Of a stretch of DNA of 7,907 nt, positions 1-5,509 are shown piece after piece (position 1 is the first letter of the stretch; every line of letters begins with the position of its first letter). The notes below the pieces were generated by a model. The model was not told the DNA's origin. It worked only from the letters and a program-made list of their open reading frames with translations, and did not search any database. The translations under genes and the position numbers were made by a program. The stretch is from Actinomycetota bacterium (GTDB taxonomy: Bacteria; Actinomycetota; Thermoleophilia; RBG-16-64-13): contig PMIZ01000356.1 in NCBI GenBank assembly GCA_003157225.1, forward strand, positions 630 through 8,536, read 5' to 3'.

Positions 1-489
1 GTCGTCGATGTCCTCAGGATCGATGATGCCTACGTGCCGCAAGGTCAGCTTCTCTTGGGCATCGTAGAACGGGTTGTACTCGGTGGGCCCGTCTTCCCTC
101 AAAACGAGCCACTTCTCTATCGGTTCCCCACCCAGTATGTGCTGGTCGATGATCTGGGGGACCATCGCCGGAGTGACCGTGCCGTACGTCACCTTGTGCG
201 TGGCGCCGTTTCTACGCAGGTGGATCTCGACGAGCGGATCCATGGCACAGAGTCCCTGGCACCCGGTGCCGGTCACCGAGGCGCAACGACCGGCGCACTC
301 GTCCTCCCGCGGACGGATGACAGCGAGCACGTTCGTCTGGGCCAGACCATCCTCGAAGGCCTTCAGCACTTCCCGGCTGCCCGCGGCCACGCCGCCCGTC
401 CCCAGGCAAATGCGCACGTCGACCTCAGGGATCGTGAGCCGCGGGTTGTGCGGCACGGGCTTCGTGAGAGAGCGCTCGGCGGCACTCAT
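1..489 (-). CDS. NuoF/HndC-like NADH-binding flavoprotein subunit, N-terminal part (runs off the window)
   Basis: This is the 5' part of a gene reading toward position 1 with no stop in the window; 163 residues are visible. The start is an ATG that overlaps the upstream nuoE-like stop as ATGA. Residues about 22-105 look like a thioredoxin-like [2Fe-2S] domain, with Cys28 in CLGTGG and a later TGCQGLC segment (Cys77, Cys81), plus Cys65 and Cys69 just before it. The first motif has Gly33 where many relatives have a second Cys. The end of the visible part (LRHVGIIDPEDIDD) matches the linker that precedes the FMN/NADH-binding domain in this family. An N-terminal thioredoxin-like domain is known from NAD(P)-dependent [FeFe]-hydrogenases (HndC/HydB) and soluble formate dehydrogenases, and is absent from classical complex I NuoF. 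The expected role is electron transfer between NAD(P)H and iron-sulfur centres in the cytoplasm. Which terminal enzyme it serves cannot be told, because the downstream genes lie outside the window. Confidence 0.88.
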   Translation of the reverse strand, partial: MSAAERSLTKPVPHNPRLTIPEVDVRICLGTGGVAAGSREVLKAFEDGLAQTNVLAVIRPREDECAGRCASVTGTGCQGLCAMDPLVEIHLRRNGATHKVTYGTVTPAMVPQIIDQHILGGEPIEKWLVLREDGPTEYNPFYDAQEKLTLRHVGIIDPEDIDD

Positions 490-1031
490 GCCTCCGCCTC
501 CACCTGAGCCGCGGACCCGGCTCCATCCCCCTCGACCCCGGCTCGGAAGGCCTTCACGACTTCCACCGCTTTCTCGGGAGTGAGCTTGCCGTGAGCGCGA
601 TCGTTGATCATGACCACGGGCGCCATCCCGCAGGCGCCGACACAGTGCACCTCTTCTATCGTGTAAAGCATGTCCTCGGTGTTCTGCCCGGCATGGATGC
701 CCATATACTTCTCCAGCTCTTCGGAGACCCGGGTGGCGCCGGACACGTGACAGGCGGTGCCGTGACAACAGCGAATGGTGTGCTTTGCGTGCGGATGGAG
801 CCTGAACTGGGCGTAAAAAGTGGCCACGCCGAGTGTCTGGCTCAAGGGTTCGTTGGCGGCTTCGGCCACCTGTCTCATGATGCTCTCGGGTAGGTAGCCG
901 TAGATGGCTTGAGCACCCTGCAGAAGAGGGACCAGCGCCCCCTTTTCCCCTCTATAGTGATCCACTAGCTCTGCGAACTGCTTCTCGAGTTCCCGCTCGC
1001 CCGTGTCCCCAACCGTGGCCTTTGTCGTCAT
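486..1031 (-). CDS. nuoE: NuoE/HndA-like [2Fe-2S] subunit (24 kDa subunit family)
   Basis: A 181-residue thioredoxin-like ferredoxin subunit. The N-terminal helical part (about residues 14-75) contains the family signature QAIYGYLPES and LGVATFYAQF. The four expected [2Fe-2S] ligands are present: Cys89 and Cys94 in CHGTAC, and Cys130 and Cys134 in CVGAC, followed by GMAPVVMIND. An extra Cys88 sits next to the first ligand. The last 15 or so residues form a Gly/Ala/Glu-rich tail that looks disordered. The ATG start at 1031 is supported by GGAGGA at 1040-1045, 8 bases upstream. Its stop overlaps the start of the NuoF-like gene by 4 bases, so the two subunits are probably made together. The family passes electrons between the flavin of the NuoF partner and other clusters in complex I, HndABCD-type hydrogenases and formate dehydrogenases. 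The domain in the next gene favours a soluble hydrogenase or formate dehydrogenase module. The gene symbol gives the family only. Confidence 0.93.
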   Translation of the reverse strand: MTTKATVGDTGERELEKQFAELVDHYRGEKGALVPLLQGAQAIYGYLPESIMRQVAEAANEPLSQTLGVATFYAQFRLHPHAKHTIRCCHGTACHVSGATRVSEELEKYMGIHAGQNTEDMLYTIEEVHCVGACGMAPVVMINDRAHGKLTPEKAVEVVKAFRAGVEGDGAGSAAQVEAEA

Positions 1032-1039
1032 TCGCTGAT

Positions 1040-1045
1040 TCCTCC
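1040..1045 (-). promoter_or_regulatory. Strong ribosome-binding site of the nuoE-like gene
   Basis: Read on the minus strand this is GGAGGA, 8 bases before the ATG at 1031. It is among the strongest Shine-Dalgarno sequences in the window and fixes the nuoE start. Confidence 0.75.
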
Positions 1046-1051
1046 GTAAGT

Positions 1052-1070
1052 CCGAGCTATTGTAGCTCGG
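1052..1070. promoter_or_regulatory. Perfect 19-base palindrome in the lipA-nuoE gap (operator, stem-loop or promoter element)
   Basis: Two 8-base arms, CCGAGCTA and TAGCTCGG, flank the 3-base centre TTG in the 54-base gap between lipA and the nuoE-like gene. On the minus strand the centre reads TACAAT (1059-1064), which matches the sigma-70 -10 consensus at five of six positions. The best -35 candidate 17 bases upstream (GAGGCA) is weak. A start here would give a leader of about 25 bases containing the strong ribosome-binding site. No T-run follows on either strand, so an intrinsic terminator is unlikely. An operator over a -10 box, or an mRNA stem-loop between cistrons, both fit. The palindrome is seen directly; its function is inference. 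Confidence 0.5.
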
Positions 1071-1085
1071 CGTCCGTTCCGTGCC

Positions 1086-1988
1086 TCATACATTATGACC
1101 GGCCTGCTGCCTACTTCCTAGGTCTCCGCCCCGCGGCCTCATGGCTTGAGCGAAACTTTCTCCGGCCCGGAACGAGCTTCTGACGAAGGGAGCGGCGTGC
1201 ACCTGCAGACCTAGAGCTTCACCCCGCTCCCGGTAGAGGTCGAACACAGCGGGCGGAACGTACTCCACCACGGCTAGGTGGTGTTTGGAAGGCCGCAGGT
1301 ACTGACCAATCGTGACTACGCCCACACCCGCGGCCCGCACGTCCTCGAGAAGGGCGCCGACCTCCTCTTGCGTCTCCCCCAATCCGACCATGCATCCGGT
1401 CTTCACCAAACCGGTCCGGCGTGATGCTGCGTAGGCGAGAACATTCAGTGACCGCTGGTATTCAGCCTGCGGTCGCACCGTCGCGTAAAGGCGAGACACA
1501 GTCTCCAGGTTGTGATTGAACACCTCAGGCTTCTCGGCCAGCACAACCTCCAGGCTGTCGAGGCGACCGAGGAAGTCCGGTATCAGTACTTCGATGGTGG
1601 CCCCTGGGGCCCGATGGCGAATAGCCGTGATCGTAGCGGCGTAGTGGGCAGCGCCGCCATCGGCAAGGTCGTCGCGCGTCACCGAGGTCACTACCACGTG
1701 CTCCAATCCCAACGCCACCACCGCATCGGCTACGTTCGCCGGCTCTGCCGGGTCGAGCCCGGCCGGGAGACCGCTGGTGACACCACAGAAGGCACAACTA
1801 CGCGTGCACACGTCGCCCAAGATAAGGAAGGCAGCGGTGCCTCGCTGGAAGCATTCGCCCAGGTTGGGGCACAGAGCGCTTTCACAGACCGTGTGCAGCG
1901 CCCGCTCGCGAAGCACGCCCTCCATCCTGTTTAGCGAGTCCGCTCTCGGGAGCGGTTTCTTCAACCATTCTGGCTTTCGCTCGGCCAC
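1086..1988 (-). CDS. lipA: Lipoyl synthase LipA
   Basis: A radical-SAM enzyme that inserts two sulfur atoms into octanoyl groups on lipoyl-carrier domains (H protein or 2-oxoacid dehydrogenase E2). With the chosen start it has 300 residues, usual for the family. Auxiliary cluster ligands are Cys35, Cys40 and Cys46 (CESALCPNLGEC). The radical-SAM cluster motif CTRSCAFC gives Cys61, Cys65 and Cys68. The conserved C-terminal RSS(Y/F) serine motif is present as RSSF at about 270-273. Other family blocks include VVTSVTRDDLADGG, FNHNLETV, KTGCMVGLGET and GQYLRPSKHH. The frame is open further upstream to an ATG at 2084, but that would run 86 bases into larC and add an unrelated Arg-rich stretch. GTG at 1988 is preferred because GAGGAAGAG lies just before it and the protein then begins AERKPEWLKK, typical of LipA. 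A second GTG at 2006 is possible. The gene follows larC with its ribosome-binding site on the larC stop. Confidence 0.96.
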   Translation of the reverse strand: MAERKPEWLKKPLPRADSLNRMEGVLRERALHTVCESALCPNLGECFQRGTAAFLILGDVCTRSCAFCGVTSGLPAGLDPAEPANVADAVVALGLEHVVVTSVTRDDLADGGAAHYAATITAIRHRAPGATIEVLIPDFLGRLDSLEVVLAEKPEVFNHNLETVSRLYATVRPQAEYQRSLNVLAYAASRRTGLVKTGCMVGLGETQEEVGALLEDVRAAGVGVVTIGQYLRPSKHHLAVVEYVPPAVFDLYRERGEALGLQVHAAPFVRSSFRAGESFAQAMRPRGGDLGSRQQAGHNV

Positions 1989-1991
1989 GAT

Positions 1992-2000
1992 CTCTTCCTC
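1992..2000 (-). promoter_or_regulatory. Ribosome-binding site that sets the lipA start, overlapping the larC stop
   Basis: GAGGAAGAG on the minus strand, with its GAGG core 8 bases before GTG 1988. It shares bases with the larC TGA stop (1999-2001), so ribosomes finishing larC would sit on the lipA initiation site. This supports translational coupling and the shorter LipA start. Confidence 0.55.
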
Positions 2001-3252
2001 ACTCACTCGTCCCGGCCGGCGCCGCACAGGGCCGTCCATCCCCGCTTCCAGAGGGCAGCCGTCCCTCGGCTTCCGCCATCGCAAGGCGCATCACATCCTT
2101 CAAGGGCAATCCCTCCGCCGCCGCCACCGCGGCTGCGTCCTCGTACTCAGGCGCGAGGCTCACCAGCCGCCCCTGCCACCTGCCCCACTTCACCTTGATC
2201 AATCGGCCGGCCACCGTCACCTCGACAGCGCCTCTCTCGGCTATCCGCCGAGTCATCGTCTGTCGCCGCAACCCCAAGGTGCCGGTCTCGCGGAAGATCA
2301 GTCCGACCGCTGACTCCTCTTGGCTGGCGGCAACGAGCGCGTGCAGCACCACCCCAGGGCGGTTCTTTTTCATGTGCGCGGGCACTGTCCATACGTCGAG
2401 CGCTCCCGCCTCGCGCAGGGCTCCGCAGACGTGCCCGACCACCTCGGGCGAAAGATCGTCGAGGTTGGTCTGCAGCTCCACCACCAGGTCGGTCCCGCCC
2501 GTGGCCTCCCCCGTCCGTTCGCGGCCAACCAGCGCCCGTAGCACGTTCGGTCCGCGCTCCAGTTTCATGGATCCCGCTCCGTATCCGACGGCCTCCAGGC
2601 TCATGCATGGCATTGGGCCTTGTTCCGCCCCGAGTTGGGCCACGAGAAGAGCACCCGTGGGAGTCGTCAGCTCGCGCATCTCGGGCCCACCCACGACCTC
2701 GTAGCCCTCCAACAGTCTGGTGGTCGCCGGGGCAGGTACACCCATGCGCCCGTGCGAGATCTCCACCGTGCCTCCGCCCACCGGGATAGTGCCAACCGCC
2801 ACGCGTTCGATTCCAAGCGCCTCGACCAGCACGAACGTCCCCACGATGTCCACCAGCGTGTCGATCGCGCCCACTTCGTGGAAGTGGATCTCTTCGGGTG
2901 CGCAGCCGTGCACCGCGGCTTCGGTGACCGCCAGCCGGCGCACAGCCTCCACAGCCCGCCGGCGCACGGTCTCAGACGCCGAAGCAGCGGTGACGATCCG
3001 CTCCATGTCGCTCAAATGCCGCAGCGGGGGAGCCTCCTCCCCCTCGCGCACTACCACCCGGGTGCACGCCAGCCCCCACTCCACACCCCGCACGACCTCC
3101 ACGGAGACCCCCGCCAGGCCCAAGCCCTCGACGCCGCTCCTGAGAGCCGTCTCGAGACCGCCGCCGGCCCGATCAGTGTCGAGCAAAGAGGCCAGGAGCA
3201 TGTCGCCCGACACACCGGACCACGGGTCGAGATAGAGGATCCTGCTGCTCAT
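1999..3252 (-). CDS. larC: Nickel-pincer cofactor biosynthesis protein LarC (nickel insertion)
   Basis: A full-length 417-residue LarC (former DUF111 family). In the family's known pathway, LarC inserts nickel in a CTP-dependent step into the pyridinium bisthiocarboxylate mononucleotide made by LarB and LarE, giving the cofactor of lactate racemase LarA and related enzymes. Recognisable blocks in order are the N-terminal YLDPWSGVSGDM (7-18), HFHEVGAIDTLVDIVG (123-138), TPTGALL (197-203), GPNVLRALVG (234-243), LQTNLDDLSPE (260-270), MKKNRPG (294-300), and a C-terminal PEYEDAAAVAAAEGLPLKDV segment (368-387). The frame is continuous, unlike the frameshifted larC1/larC2 arrangement in Lactiplantibacillus. 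ATG 3252 is chosen over an in-frame ATG at 3291 because AGGGAG (3258-3263) lies 5 bases upstream and the family N-terminus begins there. LarB, LarE and LarA are not in the window. The gene leads a probable larC-lipA unit and is divergent from the XRE gene. Confidence 0.94.
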   Translation of the reverse strand: MSSRILYLDPWSGVSGDMLLASLLDTDRAGGGLETALRSGVEGLGLAGVSVEVVRGVEWGLACTRVVVREGEEAPPLRHLSDMERIVTAASASETVRRRAVEAVRRLAVTEAAVHGCAPEEIHFHEVGAIDTLVDIVGTFVLVEALGIERVAVGTIPVGGGTVEISHGRMGVPAPATTRLLEGYEVVGGPEMRELTTPTGALLVAQLGAEQGPMPCMSLEAVGYGAGSMKLERGPNVLRALVGRERTGEATGGTDLVVELQTNLDDLSPEVVGHVCGALREAGALDVWTVPAHMKKNRPGVVLHALVAASQEESAVGLIFRETGTLGLRRQTMTRRIAERGAVEVTVAGRLIKVKWGRWQGRLVSLAPEYEDAAAVAAAEGLPLKDVMRLAMAEAEGRLPSGSGDGRPCAAPAGTSE

Positions 3253-3366
3253 GGCATCTCCCTGATTGAGGTCGCTGTTGCATTCTCGCATGCCACCTCA
3301 TACACTGCAGAACGTGCGGTCTTATGACCCCGTGTCTGGGCAACCCACAATCTCCGGTGTGAGACA
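3253..3366. promoter_or_regulatory. Divergent promoter region between larC and the XRE regulator gene
   Basis: This 114-base gap must hold the start signals of both outward-facing genes. On the plus strand, TTGCAT (3278-3283), a 17-base spacer and TACACT (3301-3306) make a plausible but imperfect sigma-70-like promoter for the XRE gene. No good minus-strand pair was found for larC; CATAAG (minus strand, within 3320-3326) is a weak -10 candidate. A small inverted repeat GGTC-TTAT-GACC (3318-3329) lies between the two and could bind a regulator, possibly the XRE protein itself. A second, wide repeat TGTCT (3333-3337)/AGACA (3362-3366) ends at the XRE start codon. All functional readings are inference. 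Confidence 0.4.
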
Positions 3367-3744
3367 GTGACGCAAAGGCGACTCGCTGACTACATAGGAC
3401 TGACCGTCCGCCGGCTTCGCTCAGACCGGGACTTCACCCTGCAGGCTCTGGCCGACGAGTCCGGGGTCTCAAAGAGCTACCTCGGCGACATAGAGAAAGG
3501 CCGCAAGAACCCCACTACCGACGTCATCGAAGCCATCGCCGACGCGCTGGGAGTGCCCGCCCGCGAGCTGCTCTACCACGCCGCCCTCGACGAGGAAGAT
3601 CCCTTCCTGGAGCCCGAGCAACTCACCCTTGAGGACAACACCGAAGAGGATGTGGAGACTCGGGAGCTGACCCACCTGGCTCGGCGTATGAGACCCGGCG
3701 ACAGGCGCTTCCTGCTCGAATTGGCCCGCAGGCTCTCCCGCTAG
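3367..3744 (+). CDS. XRE-family helix-turn-helix transcriptional regulator
   Basis: A 125-residue protein with a Cro/C1-type DNA-binding domain at about residues 8-70. The pattern is typical: VRRLRSDRDFTLQALADESG, then SKSYLGDIEKGRKNPT as the recognition helix and turn, then ALGVPARELL. A strongly acidic linker (about 75-97) and a short basic helical tail (101-125) follow. No sensor or peptidase domain is fused. The start is GTG 3367, the only plausible initiator after the upstream in-frame stop at 3325-3327; its ribosome-binding site is weak (GGTG at 3356-3359). It is the only clear plus-strand gene. It is divergent from larC, which would suit a local or autogenous regulator, and it overlaps the zincin-like gene tail to tail by 4 bases. 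Its target is unknown. Confidence 0.9.
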   Translation: MTQRRLADYIGLTVRRLRSDRDFTLQALADESGVSKSYLGDIEKGRKNPTTDVIEAIADALGVPARELLYHAALDEEDPFLEPEQLTLEDNTEEDVETRELTHLARRMRPGDRRFLLELARRLSR

Positions 3745-4115
3745 TAGGCGCCCAGTTCCTCCAGCCGGGCGCCGTCGATGCCGTAGTAGGGCGCGATCTC
3801 ATGGATGACCGTGTGGCGAACCTGCTCTCGGATCCGTTCCTCGTCCTCTCCCACCATCGCTTCGATCGGTCTCTGATAGATGGTGATGCGATCGGGCAGG
3901 GCCATGTAGTAGCTGGTCCGCTGGGTCAGAGGCACCCCGTGGTAGAGGCCCAGTAGGCGGTACTTGTCCCCGGCCTTCATGCCTGCGTCCAGCAGCTCGT
4001 CCCGGGTCGGCCATTCCTCGATGTCCACCTGGACGTTCTCCAGCCGCTCAAGGAATTCGTTGGGCAGAGAATCGATGGCCTCCGAAACGAGGTCGGCGAA
4101 GGCGTCAAGCTCCAC
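3741..4115 (-). CDS. Zincin-like metallopeptidase-family protein with a degenerate HExxH motif
   Basis: A 124-residue protein that resembles the small minimal-zincin family (former DUF1025, PF06262). Seen in order are an N-terminal ALD-LP-like helix (FADLVSEAIDSLPNEF), NVQVDIEEWPT, then LLGLYHGVPLTQR, ALPDRITIYQRPIE, and a C-terminal motif helix. The family usually carries HExxHxxGxxD near the C-terminus. Here the stretch reads HEIAPYYGIDG: His105 and Glu106 are kept, but the second His is Pro109 and the last position is Gly115, with Asp114 one residue early. Metal binding and catalysis are therefore doubtful. The start is GTG 4115, which overlaps the rdgB end by 11 bases; AAAGGG (4126-4131) lies 10 bases upstream. 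It is the last gene of the murI-rph-rdgB run and shares its stop bases with the XRE gene. The family's cellular role is not established. Confidence 0.8.
   Translation of the reverse strand: MELDAFADLVSEAIDSLPNEFLERLENVQVDIEEWPTRDELLDAGMKAGDKYRLLGLYHGVPLTQRTSYYMALPDRITIYQRPIEAMVGEDEERIREQVRHTVIHEIAPYYGIDGARLEELGAY
3747..3773. terminator. GC-rich inverted repeat at the convergent gene junction (possible U-less terminator)
   Basis: Arms GGCGCCC (3747-3753) and GGGCGCC (3767-3773) are perfectly complementary around a 13-base loop. The repeat starts 3 bases after the XRE stop and lies within the last codons of the zincin-like gene on the other strand. No T-run follows on either side, so it is not a canonical intrinsic terminator. 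Its place at a convergent junction is where a bidirectional hairpin terminator would be expected. In GC-rich DNA a repeat of this size could also arise by chance. Confidence 0.33.
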
Positions 4116-4749
4116 AGCTCACCAACCCTTTCGCCCGCAGCGCACCAAGTAGGGCGCGCGCCGCGGCCCCGCGATGGGAGACCCGGTCTTTGTCCTCGGG
4201 GATCGCCTCGGCAAGCGTCAGGCGCCAGCCTTGAGGCTGGAAGACCGGATCGTAGCCAAAGCCGTCGTTGCCTCGCGGCGCCGCGGCGATAGTGCCGTCG
4301 GTGACGCCCTCCACCTCGATACGCCGAGCACCGTCGCCCTCGACAGTCCCATCTGCCACTCCCTCCGGCAACACCAGGCACAAGCAACACACAAAGCGGC
4401 CTTCCCGGTCGGATCTGTTCCCCAGCTCGTCCAGCAGCTTGCGGACGTTCGCTTCATCGGTCGCTTGTGGACCCGCGAACCGCGCGGAGTGCACGCCGGG
4501 GCGGCCGTCCAGCGCCCTCACCTCTAACCCCGAGTCGTCGGCCAGCACCGCTGTGTGGCCCCCCATCGCAGAGAACACCGATTCGGCCTTCAGGCGGGCG
4601 TTGGCTGCGAACGTGTCACCCGTCTCTTCGGGCAGGCTGATGCCGTCCGGCATAGCATCCACGGAGAGCGCCTCTCCCAGGAGCCGGCCGAATTCTCGCG
4701 CCTTGCCGTGGTTGCTGGTGGCAAGCACGACCGCAAACGGCGCGGACAC
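4105..4749 (-). CDS. rdgB: RdgB/HAM1-family non-canonical purine NTP pyrophosphatase
   Basis: A 214-residue cytoplasmic house-cleaning enzyme. The family hydrolyses dITP, ITP and XTP to the monophosphate and pyrophosphate, keeping deaminated purines out of DNA and RNA. The nucleotide-binding signature TSNHGK is at 11-16, the acidic catalytic/metal block LADDSGLEV at 69-77 with Asp71 and Asp72, RPGVHSARFAG at 83-93, GNDGFGYDPVF at 160-170, and SHRGAA at 191-196. The frame is open back to ATG 4794, but that overlaps rph by 38 bases and adds residues unlike the family. GTG 4749 is preferred: GAGGG (4754-4758) overlaps the rph stop and sits 4 bases upstream, and the protein then starts just before the TSN motif. 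It lies 7 bases after rph and overlaps the next gene by 11, consistent with one transcript. Confidence 0.95.
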   Translation of the reverse strand: MSAPFAVVLATSNHGKAREFGRLLGEALSVDAMPDGISLPEETGDTFAANARLKAESVFSAMGGHTAVLADDSGLEVRALDGRPGVHSARFAGPQATDEANVRKLLDELGNRSDREGRFVCCLCLVLPEGVADGTVEGDGARRIEVEGVTDGTIAAAPRGNDGFGYDPVFQPQGWRLTLAEAIPEDKDRVSHRGAAARALLGALRAKGLVSCGA

Positions 4750-4756
4750 GACGCCC

Positions 4757-5509
4757 TCAGTTCGCGGATCCGCGCGGGTAGGCACGTGCGACAACGTCCA
4801 TCTGCGCGTCCCTCACTAGGGCGATTCCTTGCTCGGCGAGTGCCAGCATTTGGTCGAACACCTCCCGTTCGAAGGGCTCGCTCTCGGCAGTGGCCTGAAC
4901 CTCGATGAGGCGCCCCTTGCCGGTCATCACCACGTTCATGTCGACGTCGGCGGCGCAATCCTCTTGGTACTCCAGGTCCAACACCGGCATGCCCCCGACC
5001 ACGCCCACACTCACGGCAGCGACCGAATCCGCCAGCGGCAAGGATCGCAGGGCACCGGCGTCTACTGCCCGCTTGAGCGCCAGATGCAAAGCGAGATACC
5101 CGCCGCTAACCGCCGCGCAGCGCGTTCCCCCGTCGGCCTCGATCACGTCGCAGTCGATGTAGACGGTCCGGTCGCCGAGAGCCCCAAAATCGATGACAGC
5201 CCTGAGGCTCCGCCCTATGAAACGCTGGATCTCGACGGTTCGCCCGTCCTGCCGGCCGCGTACGGCCTCCCGCGGGGTCCTCTCTCTGGTCGAACTGGGC
5301 AGCAGCGAGTACTCCGCGGTAAGCCATCCAGCGCCGCTCCCCCGCCGCCAGCCAGGCACACCAGCCACGACCTGTGCAGAGCACAGCACCCGTGTGCCGC
5401 CGAGCTCCACAAACACCGACCCGTCCGCCGTGCTCACGAAATCCGGCGTCAGCTTGAGACTGCGCATCTCCGCCGGCCCCCGTGCGCCGGTTCTGCAGTT
5501 GCTATTCAT
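4757..5509 (-). CDS. rph: Ribonuclease PH
   Basis: A 250-residue phosphorolytic 3'-to-5' exoribonuclease that trims tRNA 3' ends using inorganic phosphate, usually as a hexameric ring. Family blocks are ADGSVFVELGGTRVLCSA (28-45), GWLTAEYSLLP (61-71), GRTVEIQRFIGRSLRAVID (89-107), IDCDVIEADGGTRCAAVSGGY (118-138) and EDCAADVDMNVVMTG (183-197). The phosphate-binding residues expected from known structures are present as Arg90 and Gly128-Thr129-Arg130, and the metal/catalytic pair as Asp184 and Asp190. The usual RxDGR start motif is altered (CRTGARGPAEMRSL). ATG 5509 overlaps the murI stop as ATGA and has GGGAGG (5520-5525) upstream inside murI. A longer open frame upstream is an Arg/Gly-rich shadow of murI. 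The rph-rdgB pairing is common in bacteria. Confidence 0.96.
   Translation of the reverse strand: MNSNCRTGARGPAEMRSLKLTPDFVSTADGSVFVELGGTRVLCSAQVVAGVPGWRRGSGAGWLTAEYSLLPSSTRERTPREAVRGRQDGRTVEIQRFIGRSLRAVIDFGALGDRTVYIDCDVIEADGGTRCAAVSGGYLALHLALKRAVDAGALRSLPLADSVAAVSVGVVGGMPVLDLEYQEDCAADVDMNVVMTGKGRLIEVQATAESEPFEREVFDQMLALAEQGIALVRDAQMDVVARAYPRGSAN

Noticed and set aside
34..507. Plus-strand open frame at the left edge
   Set aside because: The minus strand here encodes a continuous NuoF/HndC-like N-terminus in frame to the window edge, with conserved cysteine motifs.
1989..2084. N-terminal extension of lipA by 32 codons
   Set aside because: It would overlap larC by 86 bases and adds sequence unlike LipA; GTG 1988 has a good ribosome-binding site.
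2620..3327. Long plus-strand open frame of 235 codons opposite larC
   Set aside because: It is antisense to a clearly conserved LarC, its composition is Arg/His/Pro-rich with no domain pattern, and long antisense frames are common in GC-rich DNA.
3367..4115. ImmR/ImmA-like regulator-protease or toxin-antitoxin system
   Set aside because: The genes are convergent, not co-directional; the peptidase-like protein belongs to another family and lacks an intact HExxH; and it sits at the end of a housekeeping run. Kept only as a speculative comparison.
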